Below, piece after piece: positions 20,832 to 32,429 of a stretch of DNA of 64,000 nucleotides. The notes under the pieces were generated by a model. It made no database searches. It worked only from the letters and a program-made list of their open reading frames with translations, and was not told the origin of the DNA. The stretch covers positions 1 through 64,000 of the forward strand of contig NW_026252144.1 of assembly GCF_025399195.1 (NCBI RefSeq), written 5' to 3'. Position 1 is the first letter of the stretch. Each line of letters opens with the position of its first letter. Source of the stretch: Umbelopsis ramanniana AG. Lineage: Eukaryota; Mucoromycota; Umbelopsidomycetes; Umbelopsidales; Umbelopsidaceae. Made by a program: the position numbers and the translations under genes.

Positions 20832-22224
20832 TATGAAAGTGCGTATGTCTAGAGAAAGAAGTGCGATCTAGAGAGGAAAGATGATGAAGATACTAATCCT
20901 CTAAAATAAGCACTGATTAAACGAGTGAAAAAAAAAATTAACAAACCACTGTCCAACGTTTTCGTTCTTCTCCTTTTATTTTTTTGTTTCCTTTAGCACC
21001 TACCTTTACTTCACTTCTACATCTCAGCGCCACTCCATACTCAACTCCAAGCAAGCCATTCATCGTCAAATACAGCTCTTCTGCCATCTTCTCCAGTAAT
21101 GTACGTAATACCTTAGACTTCATCACCAACCCTCACCCACTACTAAACAGCTCCTATTTCTCACCCATTTCCATAATTATACTCAACTTTTTATACTTCA
21201 ACCATAATTACAGGCCTTAGGAAGATCTCAGGAAGTCCTTGGATGGTCGGATTTCAAGAAAAAAAAATTGGGGGTTTTCTGGTGGGATGCATGCTATGTA
21301 AAACGTTTTTATGACAGAATTAATTAGCTTAACGACTTTGTCTCTTGTCAATGAATAAAAAAGAAAAGACCATCTAACACAGCTCTACTGACTCTTCTTT
21401 AGTGCTTACAGCTCCTTTTTTTGTTAAATCTGCATATTGTTTTCCTCTACGGAAATCCCCTCCCAAAATCATAGTAATACTGAAAATGATGACTTCTAAA
21501 TATCTATTAAATGGGCATTGCTTTCGTAATGCAAGGCTGGCCAATAGGCATAGTAAAGAAAAGAAGTGTCAATGAAAGGATCAGTAGTACAAACTTACCT
21601 TTAAAATATAAAGGCATGTGAAAAGCGAGAATAGAAACATAAAGGTTTGATGAGAGTACGATGAAGGGCTGATTGATTGAAAGGGAATCAGAAAGGGTCG
21701 ATAAGAAAGGCATAAAGGGATAGTGATGTTATTTGATGAGACTTTTTTCTTCTTCATGCTCAAATTAATCGTTTTACTTATTTTTTCTTGCATGGCACAT
21801 CCTTTCTCTCCACCCATATATCAATAACGCCAGATTACAGCACAGAGCTATCATATGTCAAGCACAATGCCTCAAGTTATTACTTTAAACTCATTTGTCA
21901 CATTTGCAAGCAGAACAGCCATAGGGCTATCAATCTGAAAAGGCGCCTAAAACAATACCATGGTATGAGATATTGTATCATAGCGCTAAATGGTTCGTTC
22001 GAGTTGACTATTGCTTATTAGGCATACAGATTGAGATGGCGCGCGGAAAACAGTTTTGGAGAAAAGATAGAGAAGAGTAACTATTTTCACATCTTTATTG
22101 CGATTAATATAGGGAGAAGTTTAATCGTATATAGGTATAAATATGCCCTTGCAAAGACTTCAAATGCCTTGTTCACTATGAATGCATTGCCTGCAAATAC
22201 CACTGCGCTGACGTTTCCAATTCT
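20832..22224. repeat. ~1-kb direct duplication, copy 1 (with a 352-bp extra segment)
   Basis: 20832-21836 aligns by eye, in the same orientation, with 23556-24557. Shared blocks include AAATAAGCACTGATTAA, CATCGTCAAATACAGCTCTT and AGCTTAACGACTTTGTCTCT. Copy 1 carries 21837-22188, absent from copy 2, and then resumes the shared sequence (ATTGCCTGCAAATACC, to about 22224). ATT is present at both junctions, as expected for a small insertion with a 3-bp target duplication or for a deletion by microhomology in copy 2. There are no TG...CA ends, no primer-binding site and no transposon proteins between the copies. Confidence 0.75.
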
Positions 22225-22250
22225 AACGGGCAGGTGACTGCATTTGCAGA

Positions 22251-22697
22251 GCAAGTTGGAGCTAGGTTTCGTTTTGGGGGCTTGATTCTCCCCAAGTTGG
22301 GAGCAAGTTGGAGCAAGTGACTTCGTTTTTGGAGCACGTTGGGAGCAAGTGACTACGTTTTGGAGCAAAAAACCTAGAGGCTATAAAGTGACGTAGACAC
22401 CAAAATTCTCTAAAATTCAGAGACAAATAAAGTGACGTCGACAGTAATAAAGTGACGTAGCGCCAAATTCATCAAAATTTCAGAGACAATAAAGTGACGT
22501 CGACAATAATAAAGTGACGTAGGCACCAATAATAAAGTGATGTAGGCAAAAAAGCAAATGTTAGCTCCAAAACGCTCCAAAACGTAGTCACTTTCTCTAG
22601 AAATGCAGCCACTGAATCACTAGAACCTGGTGTGAGATGTCAATTTATGCCAATTACAGGTAGCCCAATGATCTCATACTTGCTCGCCGGCATTCCA
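22251..22697. repeat. Inverted R1-like repeats flanking a TGACGT array
   Basis: 22251-22366 carries several GGAGCAAGTGACTACGTTTT-type units, the reverse complement of the R1 core. 22553-22697 is a direct R1 copy. Between them, 22379-22545 repeats AATAAAGTGACGT six times, with TGACGT at 22389, 22433, 22453, 22495 and 22515 and TGATGT at 22539 (spacing 44, 20, 42, 20, 24). Two of these are followed by CG, giving near-complete cAMP-response-like TGACGTCG. Arms around a small tandem core look like a non-autonomous element. Whether any factor binds is unknown. Confidence 0.7.
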
Positions 22698-23555
22698 TCT
22701 CGAAAATAATGCAATGCCTACTGCATAATGCTAAATATCAACCCTTTTTATGAGCAACGCATATCAAGCATTCTCAGGGACCAAAGTTGTATGGCCGAGT
22801 TTCGAAGGCTGTTTAGGTACGCTCGGGTTAGATCACTCATTCACGGAGCCCAGATTGCGTCAAAAGCTCTGTAGGTGGTGATAATTTAATTTATTATATG
22901 CATCTGGAAACACCTCATTGCATCTTGCAATGTTGTGATGTTTTGCAAGATTGTTCACCTGCTAGATACTCACGTGAGCTGGGTTTAGGCTGCCGTGAGA
23001 GTTAGTTTTACCCTACTGATGAAGTTATTATCGCAACTGTAATTGAAATTAGTACAAGAGGAACCCTTCATTCACATCATTGGTATTTGAGGTTATCTGA
23101 GAAGACAATGCCGCGAAGCTACCATGTGCTGGATTATAGCCGAACGCTTCTAAGTTAGAAGTCATGCTGGAAGCGATGATTTGATTTCTCCTTATTTAGT
23201 TGAATACGAATAGCCCTTGTGATCTGAATCATATTTTGTTAGTTCAGGCTAGTAAGCGGAAAGGCTTGCTGGTCTCCTGGCGCATGATAATTTCAAATAT
23301 TGGAAATGTAAAATCCTTTGCAGACGACTTGAATATACAACGGAGTATTGTAAGCGGCAGAGTACCCTTGTTGGTACGATCCGCTGAGATGAAGCTCTTG
23401 GTGGACATATTGTTCTCTTACGAGAACACCACTCTCTTATCTTAAACTTTTCATATTCTCTTTTCGAAGTCTGAGTTGTCTGAGTTGTCTGACAATGAGC
23501 ATTTATGAACCTTCGGGGTGTTTGAAATTGTAATTGTAAGATTGTGAAAAGGTAA
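22698..23555. other. Intergenic, no gene seen
   Basis: AT-rich sequence between the two copies of the 1-kb duplication. An 81-codon frame at 23200-23445 has no recognisable family. Confidence 0.4.
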
Positions 23556-24589
23556 GTATGTATGTAGGCGTGTATGTCTAGAGAGAGAGGTGCGTAAATT
23601 TAGAGAGGAAAGATTATCAAGATACTAATCCTTTGAAATAAGCACTGATTAAGCGAGTGAAAAAAAATCATTTTAATAAACTACTGTCCACTTTTCCGTT
23701 TTCCTTTTATTCTTTTATTCTTTTGTTTCCTTTAACACCTGCCATTAACTCACTTCTACATCTCAGCCCACTCCTTACTCAACTCCAAGCAAGCCATTCA
23801 TCGTCAAATACAGCTCTTCTGCCATCTTCTCCAGTAATGCACATCATACCCTAGACTTCATCACCAACTCTCACCCACTACTAAACAGCTCCTATTTCTC
23901 ACCCAATTTTATAATAATTCCTAACTTTTCATACTTCGGTCATAATTATAGGCCTTAAAGAGATCTCAGGAAGCCCTTGGATGGTCGGATTTCAAGAAAA
24001 AAATTGGGGTGTATTGGTGGGATAGATGCTATTTAAACCGCTTTTATGATAGAATTAATTAGCTTAACGACTTTGTCTCTTGTCAATGAATAAAAAGAAA
24101 AGAACCATCTAACGCAGGACTATTGGCTCTCTTCTTTAGTGTTTACAGCTGCATCGTGTTTGCTTCCCTCTATGGAAAATGTGCCCAAAAATATAGCAAT
24201 ACTGAAAACGATGACTTCTAAATATCTATCAAATGGGCACTGCTTTCGTAATGCAAGGCTGGCCAATAGGCATAGTAAAGAAAGAAGTGTCAATGAAAAG
24301 AATCAGTATTACAAACTTAGCTTTAAGGTATAATGGGATGTGAAAAGCGTGAATAGAAACATAAAGGTTTGATGAGAGAACGATAAAAGGCTAATTGATT
24401 GAAAGGAAATCAGAAAGGGTCGATGAGAACGACATGAAGGGGTAGTGATGTTATTTTGATGAAACTTTCACTTTTCATGCTCAATTTAATTTTTTCACTT
24501 ATTTTTCTTGCATGGTACATCCTTTTCTTTCCTCTCCCATATCAATAACGCCAGATTGCCTACGAATACCACTGCGCTGACATTTCCGA
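23556..24589. repeat. ~1-kb direct duplication, copy 2
   Basis: Counterpart of 20832-22224 without the 352-bp segment: CGCCAGATTGCC runs straight through at about 24550-24558. Substitutions and small indels scattered along it show that the duplication is not very recent. Confidence 0.75.
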
Positions 24590-25123
24590 TTTGAAAATGC
24601 ACATTGATCAAACTCATACCGGTATGTGTGATATGCATGTCTTGCTACAAAAGATATGAAATATAATAATAGTTCACGTTTAGTATTGCAAGCTGATGAA
24701 GGAGATATCTCTAGTGCAACTGGTAAATACCCCATATAAATGCTGTTAAAAAAATTGATATTAACCGATGAATCACTTCTTGTTAGATGAAGTGGAAGTA
24801 AGTTTCTGTAATTTATACCGCTCACATGTTTACATGTTTTGAATGCCATCATATTAGGATATTGATCATGCTGAGGAGTTCATTCCTGGGCACGAAGAAA
24901 GCAACAACAACCTTATAAGCGAAACACTTGAGATGCACACCAAGACATACCAACATATGGAGGAGAATCAGATATGAAAATTGTCCACTGGAAAATGCGT
25001 AGAAGACGAGCTATACAAATTTGCGCGGCAATGCACCTATTAACAGTGAGTGATGTAATGCATATGCTCATACATATCAATTTTAACAATGTAAAATCAG
25101 TCCGTCTCTATCATTCATTATAG

Positions 25124-26440
25124 ACCCTTATGACGCCACCTATATACAGCAAGGGGTTTTTACCGAAGGCGAGCTCCAAGAGATCAAAAACTTTTAGCCT
25201 GTAGTAGTAGGTACTCTGCCAAGTAATGTTGTGGACTACCTGGCATTATTCAACGGTGTATGTGTAAATTATGGTAGATTGAGTCCTATAGTTATCATTT
25301 TTTTGACCTTATATATTATGGCAGCGGACATGTGAAGAATTACGCAAAACATGTAGGGAAAATCAGGAATGGTACTACCCGTTCAACAGGGCAGAACGCT
25401 TTCATCATGATTGGATCCGAAGATCAATCGATATCATGTAAGCAAATTATAAGGTTTATTGCTTGTCATATTCTTGTGCTCACTGCTGGTTGCAAAGGAT
25501 TGCTGAATTTGAAGCCGGGAGTCTAAAGGTGCAACATCAAGAAAATTGGTATATGGTCAGGATCTGGTCTTTAATAGACAGATTAAATACTGACGTTGAA
25601 GGTTCGGAAGTAGTGCGGTAAGATATTATTCTTCTATGAGATATAAAAGACACGCACTCAAAAGTTATTAAATCAAAACTTAGAGGAGAGGCAAGTAGCA
25701 TCGCGACTGCTTCAAGAAGAAACCAAGGCAGGGTTATTCCCTCAATGGTTCAAATGAAGAGGAAGGCCATGGGAAAACGTGGCGACTTGATTCCGAGGAA
25801 AGGCTCGGCAGAATATGGCTGCGCTGAAGCTGGGGCGAAGGATGAAGGAATGTGGGGTACGAAGAGGCTGCTGGAGAAGGATGTAGAAGCGGCCAAAGTG
25901 CTCAAAGACATGATCAACCAGCTGGTTGAACTTGTCTGTAACACAGAGTCTTCGGTCCGACAACTGTATACCGTCGGGTATATCATATCAGGTGCGTTGA
26001 CAATAGTATATTTGTGGTAAAGAAAATCAGATTTTAATCAATACGTTAAATAGGATTGTCAATGGAGTTGATGGTGATGGACTCTCCAAAGGGTTACAGT
26101 TGTCGCATCACAAGATCCAAGCAATACCAAGTTCCAAGCTCAGCGGAACAAGTCAAGAGCAAATTGCTGCCTCTGATGTCTGTCCTGATTGCATCGAAGG
26201 TAGGCATTATTTTTCAGAACTTTAATTAAGCCATAAATCATTAATTGTTGGTTTATTAAGTTGTTGGTCCTGAGGGTGATGAAAAGAGTGGAAGGTCATG
26301 GCGATTCTAGCGCCGAATTCAGAAGCTCATTAGAGAACCCCTTTGTAACTGCTGAATCGACTACTCCATCATCCCCAAAGCGCGAGACAATCATGCTTCC
26401 CAATTGCAACATAACGCCTACAAAGCGAAAATTAGCATAG
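25124..26440 (+). pseudogene. PD-(D/E)XK-like repeated family, copy A (5' part broken)
   Basis: Exons 25325-25437, 25498-25617, 25684-25991, 26054-26199 and 26261-26440 join in frame with GT-AG introns to 289 codons ending at TAG. The preceding exon (from 25124) has an in-frame TAG after ELQEIKNF, so the gene is probably dead or 5'-altered. Recognisable parts are YPFNRAERFHHDWIRRSID, GEAGSLKV-like text, GKRGDLIPRKGSAEYGCAEA (an Asp and then a Glu on paired strands, the layout of degenerate PD-(D/E)XK domains), VLKDMINQLVELVCNTESSV and SPKGYSCRITRSKQYQVPSS. This pattern belongs to an uncharacterised family repeated many times in Mucoromycota genomes. A near-identical inverted copy lies at 31274-32376. 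Its amplification suggests mobility or rapid duplication. Function is unknown. Confidence 0.65.
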
Positions 26441-27008
26441 TATATCATAATGACAAAGATGCTTTAAAACTTGTTTTCTGGATAACTCCCCTTGTATGTA
26501 GCTTGCTTGCCAGTCCCTGCATTTTTAGCATACTTTGCGAAAGACATTGTCTGTTTTTTATACTCTTCAATTTTTCATATTCTTAATCAATATTTGTACT
26601 GGCATAGTAAAAAAAAATATATAAAAAAAACTGCACTCAAGTAAGAAATAAGTGGGAAATTCGGTGGGAGATGGTGATATGTAGAACGACTTCTGTGAAA
26701 ATGGCAAAATTTTAAGCCCATCGATTGTAAAAATGTGAAGTGTAAGTGAAGCAGCTCCCTTAATCATATCTTGAGCCTGAGTATTGAGGAGGGAGGGAGG
26801 GAAATCTCTAGGCTCATGTTCGGGAGTCCGATGGACTTGACGAATTTTCTACAGAAATTCATTTCGACAGAAAACGTATATCTAGCTCTGATGTATGGTA
26901 GATTGTATCAGGACAGCTTATTGGTCAAGTATTTTGGTCGTATATGTTACGAAGGAGATGTTTAAACGTTAACGTGTTATATACTAGTAAAAATATCTAG
27001 CTCTTTTT
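26441..27008. other. Intergenic, no gene seen
   Basis: 3' flank of copy A and the 3' end region of the membrane-protein gene. A 65-codon frame at 26771-26965 has no family resemblance. Confidence 0.4.
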
Positions 27009-28202
27009 TTATGACATGGTGATTGTTACGTGTGCTTTATCGTTCCCTTTTTCACTGTTTGCTAAATCTATATGAATTTGGTATGCGGCAAGGATGTCTT
27101 CTTCCAAATCTACTAGAGTTTTTCGATCTATACCCTCCTTCAAATAAATTTCCTTAAATTCAGCCATTGTTTTTGGCTTGTACTTCCTCACTGCTGTGAA
27201 TAATTTCAGTAACAAACAAATATTGGAGGATAGAGGCAATACATGCCGGAACCACTTTTCCTCACTAAAATTTTCTGTTTGAAGAGCGCAAAAAAACCAA
27301 GCAGATTTTCTTGTAGGAAACTTGACTTTTCGAATCAAGCGCTGCCTCCAGTTTTCATCTCGCCAAAGTTCAGAGCTGTTTTTGCCCCATTGACTCAGTA
27401 ACCATAATCCAAATAGGAGGCAGGTGGTAAGTACGGCATCCCAACCGCTCTCTCCAGTTGCATAAAGTACAGCAATTGCTTGCGCTGCAACCAGTATGCA
27501 AGCAATAGATTTTCCGGTTAAACTCGAACTTTTATACTGTATAGCTCCATTAAGTGTTGATTCTAAAATTCCGTTGTTGCCTTGGAACAGCACCAAACTG
27601 TCGGAAGAAAAATGAGGTGCCGCAATGAAGAACCTTTTATCTTGCTTCTTACGATTTTTAAGATAAGGAACCTCGCTAGTTCCAGCCATTCCATTCATTA
27701 CAGCAAGCATTTGTATAACTAACAAGAGCGAGAGTGCTATGGCACCATAAGCTTGTAGTAGAATGGATGTTACGACTACCAAAAATACCCATAACAGCTG
27801 AACAATCGCTTTCTTGGTTATTTTGCAGTCCTTATGGATACCGGGAACCGACGTAATTTCGTACCAAAGTATTAGCGTTTCACGAGTTTTGCTTTGAAAA
27901 ATTTCACGTACACCTTCATTTACTCTATCATTTATCCAGTTTGCCACCATTGGAATACGAATCTTGCATAAGTGGCTCCACATGAGACCAACAGCCAGGC
28001 ATTCTGGTACAGAAACCTTTTTATCGTTCCACACAGCAGTAAGGACCCGTATGGGTCCTACTCCAATGCCATTAACAGGGAGGCCAAGTCTTAGGCCGAG
28101 AAGCCAATCTTCGGTGGTATCTATAGCAGAAACGGCTACCAAAGGACCAAATTGCAACAACTTGACCAGTACATCAGGAGGATCTTGTGGAAGCGAAAAC
28201 AT
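27009..28202 (-). CDS. Intronless membrane protein of unknown function
   Basis: A single frame of 397 residues. I do not recognise the family. There are two long hydrophobic blocks, each sized for two membrane segments: IVQLLWVFLVVVTSILLQAY plus the following AIALSLLLVIQMLAV (around 130-165), and SIACILVAAQAIAVLY plus AVLTTCLLFGLWLLSQW (around 235-275). The C-terminal part is hydrophilic (EEDILAAYQIHIDLANSEK). Length and even composition argue for a real gene despite the decayed neighbourhood. It lies between the inverted copies A and B of the PD-(D/E)XK-like family. The start shown is the first ATG, and the N-terminus (MFSLPQDPPDVLVKLLQFGP) resembles plant-fungal hypothetical membrane proteins only vaguely. 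Treat function as unknown. Confidence 0.7.
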   Translation of the reverse strand: MFSLPQDPPDVLVKLLQFGPLVAVSAIDTTEDWLLGLRLGLPVNGIGVGPIRVLTAVWNDKKVSVPECLAVGLMWSHLCKIRIPMVANWINDRVNEGVREIFQSKTRETLILWYEITSVPGIHKDCKITKKAIVQLLWVFLVVVTSILLQAYGAIALSLLLVIQMLAVMNGMAGTSEVPYLKNRKKQDKRFFIAAPHFSSDSLVLFQGNNGILESTLNGAIQYKSSSLTGKSIACILVAAQAIAVLYATGESGWDAVLTTCLLFGLWLLSQWGKNSSELWRDENWRQRLIRKVKFPTRKSAWFFCALQTENFSEEKWFRHVLPLSSNICLLLKLFTAVRKYKPKTMAEFKEIYLKEGIDRKTLVDLEEDILAAYQIHIDLANSEKGNDKAHVTITMS

Positions 28203-29300
28203 ATGCTGTAAATACCAAGAAAAGTATGCAGAATGGCACTCAGGCTATAAAATATGCACTACTAAAGTTTCTATGTAAGCGTAAACCGATTGCGCAGCTA
28301 ATAATATGACCACTTTTGAGGAAAGAAAGTAAAACTGCGATTATAATGCGATGGGTTTATAAAGCCCAAGCCATTCCACTTATAAAGTTCGTTCGACGGA
28401 AGGATCCGTTCTGAGAACGGCAGATCCTGAGGCTTGTTATGTATTACAAGGCTTGTGGCACACAAACAGCTTATTTTTTGTTCCGAGACGCTCAAATATG
28501 CGCCATACAGGAGGGATAAGTACTGGTGATGATGCTGAGCACTTGGGAAGAAAAAGTCAAAACATAAGTGTCTTTTTCAAGCACAGAGTAATCTTCTAAT
28601 ACAAGCAAATATATGATGGAGGAAAATACAGCTCAGATAAAGTATTGTTAACATAGCGTAACGAATGAAAGGGGAAGCAAAAGTCTTAGGACTTTAGGTA
28701 ACGAGGACAAGAGGCAGGTCATCGAAGCGATGAATATCTTATAGAGGTTTTATTGACAGGTCGTTTTTGAGACACATACTTTTAAATGCGTAAACAGTGA
28801 AGGGAAAGTGAAGTAAGACTTATGATTAATGCTGGCATAAAGTCGATATGCTAGTGAGAAGGATTGTGATGAATTTGCACAAAAAATAAATGCTGTGTGG
28901 TGATAGCATAAAAAATTGAAATGTAATGTGTGATGAGAAAACAATACAGTGAGGGACCAAGTTGAAAATATTACCTATCCACGCCCTGTACATTACTAGC
29001 GCTTTAAAATCCTTGTCAAAGGTATCAGTCGATTTACTTGAAATAAAATATCTTATTCGTGCACATGTAAGTCCGTTGGTGAGATTGCGTCGCTCGGCAT
29101 GACAGGAAGTCCAATTGAAAACGACATTGAGACTAGCCACCGTTCAACCGTATCTTCTTTTCGAACGTCAAGCAGACCATTTTTCTCTTGCTTGAAAGTT
29201 TCAGAAACGCTGCGCTGCTCCACCAGTATATTTCAACCATACAGATAACCTAATGGCCAGAATCGACTTCCATTTCGTGTTCAGTCATTGAAACTTACCA
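28203..29300. other. Intergenic, no gene seen
   Basis: Upstream flank of the membrane-protein gene and 3' flank of the decayed relative C. Minus-strand frames at 28750-28944 and 28826-29140 have no recognisable content. Confidence 0.4.
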
Positions 29301-29960
29301 TTACGGTGGAAGCAGTTCGAATATCCTCATCCAGCTGTAGCTGTCTTCCAACTTGACAGGAATATTTCCATATCTTACTTCGACTGCTTTGTATCTTTGA
29401 TTATCCAGGGGTGATACTGAGGACAAGACCATCATAGTCATGCCTGTCTGTATAATCAAGATCTTTCGACAAAGAAAAGTAGAATAACTGCAGTCTAATT
29501 TTTGAGAAGCTTAGCCTTCAAATTTCGGTAGCACTCTGTATCAATTTGAGGATATCACCATTTGAATGCGAGACATCTTCACTCAAAACTCCACTTGATG
29601 CCTCGAGCACGATTACTTTGCCATGACCGGCTTCTCCTAAACCCATCAGCATATCGTACACTTCCTGTTACAAGAGTAAAAGTCATAATTCAATTACAGT
29701 AAAAGGATGTAGAAATGATATGCAGATACCATCGCCCAAACTTACCTGACCAAGTATCGAGCACCAGTGTTGCGATCGGCCGAGATTCAGTTGGTATTTC
29801 GTACCTGTCAAATTTGACAGCTAAATCATGTCGAGCTGCGCGTATGCGCATATGCGCAATACTTATCATGCTTACCACTTAAAACTGACGAACCCAGTCA
29901 TTTTAGACAGATATTTGAACATAGGTATAACGCGTTCTACCCAAAATGTTCGCTCATAGT
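29301..29960 (-). pseudogene. Decayed relative (C) of the PD-(D/E)XK-like family
   Basis: Minus-strand exon-like pieces read, in order: ERTFWVERVIPMFKYLSKM (about 29960-29876), YEIPTESRPIATLVLDTW (29804-29746), then a piece encoding VRYADG and, one base out of frame, LGEAGHGKVIVLEASSG and EDVSHSNGDILKLI (about 29665-29515), then IIQTGMTMMVLSSVSPLDNQ and KLEDSYSWMRIFELL to a stop at 29301-29303. The Asp of ADG and the Glu of LEASS fit the paired acidic positions of a PD-(D/E)XK-like core. An extra T after GCTGATGGG shifts the frame, and an in-frame TGA lies just before the first piece. I read it as a pseudogene of the same broad family as copies A and B but of a different subgroup. Confidence 0.55.
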
Positions 29961-31273
29961 ATGATCATAGGGTCCATTTAGATGGAATGCAACCATGGCA
30001 TGGAAGTCAGTCAAAGTGAGCTTTGCAGTCATTAAAAACTTACTGTTGCAACTTTTTCGAGTTCCTTAGTCGTTAGTTAGAACGATAATTACCCGTAATG
30101 AGTTACAAAGGTTAATGCTTTATTTTCTATCTTTCTACAACTCTTTTATAGGTTATGTGCTTTTCAATACATCGGTTCTACGGCTCCGAGTTGTGGTTGT
30201 TTTCATTTAGGGATCGCCGTCCAAGGTCTTTCCTTAAGGTCGCCCGTGTTACAATTGTAGAGTACTTCGCGTTTCGGTGTGTCACCCAGGGGTTGTACAT
30301 CTTCTCACTAAAGGTGGAAGTTATCTATTGTACTCCATCACCTTTGTATCGCTTTTATGATTCCTCTCTACTACGTGAGGAATCTCTTTATCTCCTGTTG
30401 ACGTTCCTTCTGCGTTTCCACATATCTGTCCTCGATAACTTCGCGGTATTAAGATGCAGGTTGTGGTCCCCAATCGACTTGAGAAACTCAACTGGGTCAG
30501 CAATTAATACCAATTTCTTCAAATGACCATGCACTAGCCTAGACCGTTCAACGATTCCAGTCTTCTGTTAGCGTCACGACTCAACTGGATTTCATGTTGT
30601 ACATCTTCCGCTTTCAATATCCTGCCGTGCATTCCTACTATTGCCACTTTGGATATTTGTAAGACTTCTGTATGCTTTAACTTCGGCTTTTGTGGCGAGT
30701 CAGTGTTTGAATTTGGTGGTGCGATGCTAACACCTTTTCCTTTAGTGTCGAGGGGAACAGATAAGCTTCCAAGCTTGATTAGAGGGACACGCGCGATATA
30801 CGACGGTAAAACTTTCAGTACGATCAGAAGGAAAAACATGTAACTGCTCAGCTTGATACTAACATTGGCAATAAATGGATTGTTATCCTCATCCAAATAA
30901 GTATGTCTCTGTGCAAGTTGGTTGTCAGTATTATGGTCTTAGGAGACAAAGTGGGCAGGGTTTGATAGTAAATACCTTTTTTTCAAAGTAACTGGACTGC
31001 AACTGGATCAGCGGCACTTGTAAAGACATTCTAAATCGCTCGCCCTGATAAACGTTAAACTCTCTTTGTAGCGTCCTACACTTAAAAATTTCAACAAAAT
31101 ATTTACCTAAATGCATCAAAAGTTCTCTGCGTGTAAAAGTCGTCAAGTGTCTTCGGTAGTTGGTGTAGTGTACGTTTTCGGCCTCCGCGGCTTACGATAT
31201 TGCTTTTTGTGTACTTCTCGCTTGTATCTTGATAATTCCACAATTGTTGTAGGCTGCCTCCCGCTTCCACTAA
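29961..31273. other. Low-confidence coding scraps, mostly intergenic
   Basis: A 120-codon minus-strand frame (30534-30896) has one hydrophobic helix (MFFLLIVLKVLPSYIARV) and a Lys/Asp-rich end. The minus strand around 30440-30530 reads LKKLVLIADPVEFLKSIGD in another frame. Neither could be tied to a family. From about 31273 down to 31103, the frame following copy B continues as KRKLVEAGGSLQQLWNYQD, which looks like a C-terminal extension of that copy. Confidence 0.3.
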
Positions 31274-32376
31274 TTTTCGCTTCGAGGCATTATGTTGCAA
31301 TTGGGAAGCATGATTTTCTCGCGCTTTGGGGATGATGGAGTAGTCGATTCAGCAGCTACAAAGGCGTTCTCTAATGAACTTCTGAATTCGGCGCTAGAAT
31401 CGACATGACCTTCCATTGTTTCATCACCCTCAGGACCAACAACTTAATAAACCAACAATTAACGATTTATATGGCGAAAGCAAAGTCCACAATAATAATG
31501 CCTACCTTCGATGCAATCAGGACAGACATCAAGGGCAGCAATTTGCTCTTGACTTGTTCCGCTGAGCTTGGAACATCGTATTGCTTGGATCTTGCGATGC
31601 GACAACTGTAACCCTTTGGAAAGTCCATCACCATCAACTCCATTGACAATCCTATTTAACGTATTGATTAAAATCTGATTTTCTTTACCACAAGTATACT
31701 ATTGTCAACGCACCTGATATGATATATCCGACGGTATACAGTTGTCGGACCGAAGACTCTGTGTTACAGACAAGTTCAACCAGCTGGTTGATCATGTCTT
31801 TGAGCACTTTGGCCACTCCACCCTTCTCCAGCAGCCTCTTCGTACCCCACATTCCTTCATCCTTCGCCCCAGCTTCAGCGCAGCCATATTCTGCCGACCC
31901 TTTCCTCGGAATTAAAGTCGCCACATTTTCCCATGGCCTTCCTCTTCCTTTTGACCATGGAGGAAAAAACCCTGCCTTGGTTTTTTCTTGTAGCAGTCGC
32001 GATGCTACTTGATTCTCCTCTAAGTTTTAAATGAATAACTTATGAGCGCTGTCTTTTATATCTCATAGAAGAATGGTATCTTACCGCACGACTTCCAAAC
32101 CTTCCACGTCAGTATATAATCTGTCTATCAAGGACCAGATCCTGACCATGTACCAATTTTCTTGATGTTGCACCTTTAGGCTCCCGGCTTCAAATTCAAC
32201 AATCCTTTAAAACAGCGGTGAGCACAAAAATATGACAAGCAATAAACTATATAATTTACTTACATCATATCGATTGTTCTTCGTAGCCAACCATGATGAA
32301 AGCGTTCTGCCCTGTTAAATGGGCAGTATCATTCCTGGTTCTCCCTACATGTTTTGCGCAGTCCTTCACATGTCCA
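31274..32376 (-). pseudogene. PD-(D/E)XK-like repeated family, copy B (inverted, broken)
   Basis: Exons 32376-32264, 32204-32085, 32019-31714, 31651-31506 and from 31442 on mirror copy A exon by exon, with the same intron positions. Three lesions separate it from A: TGG to TGA in the first exon (after RENQE), an extra base at GACTTTAATTCC (A has GACTTGATTCC), and a lost base in the last exon (GATGAAACAATGG against GATGAAAAGAGTGG). Similarity ends near 32405, immediately before a fragment of a hAT transposase. Copies A and B are therefore an inverted duplication about 4.8 kb apart. Confidence 0.7.
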
Positions 32377-32429
32377 CTGCCAAAATATATAAGGTCAAAG
32401 AAAATGAAAACCATAACATTCATTTGACC

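Noticed and set aside
20832-24589. LTR retrotransposon with ~1-kb LTRs
   Set aside because: The direct copies lack TG/CA ends, a primer-binding site and any gag, protease, RT or integrase sequence between them.
30155-30896. Opposing 123- and 120-codon ORFs
   Set aside because: They look like decayed repeat DNA. The minus one has a hydrophobic helix but no family or splice support.
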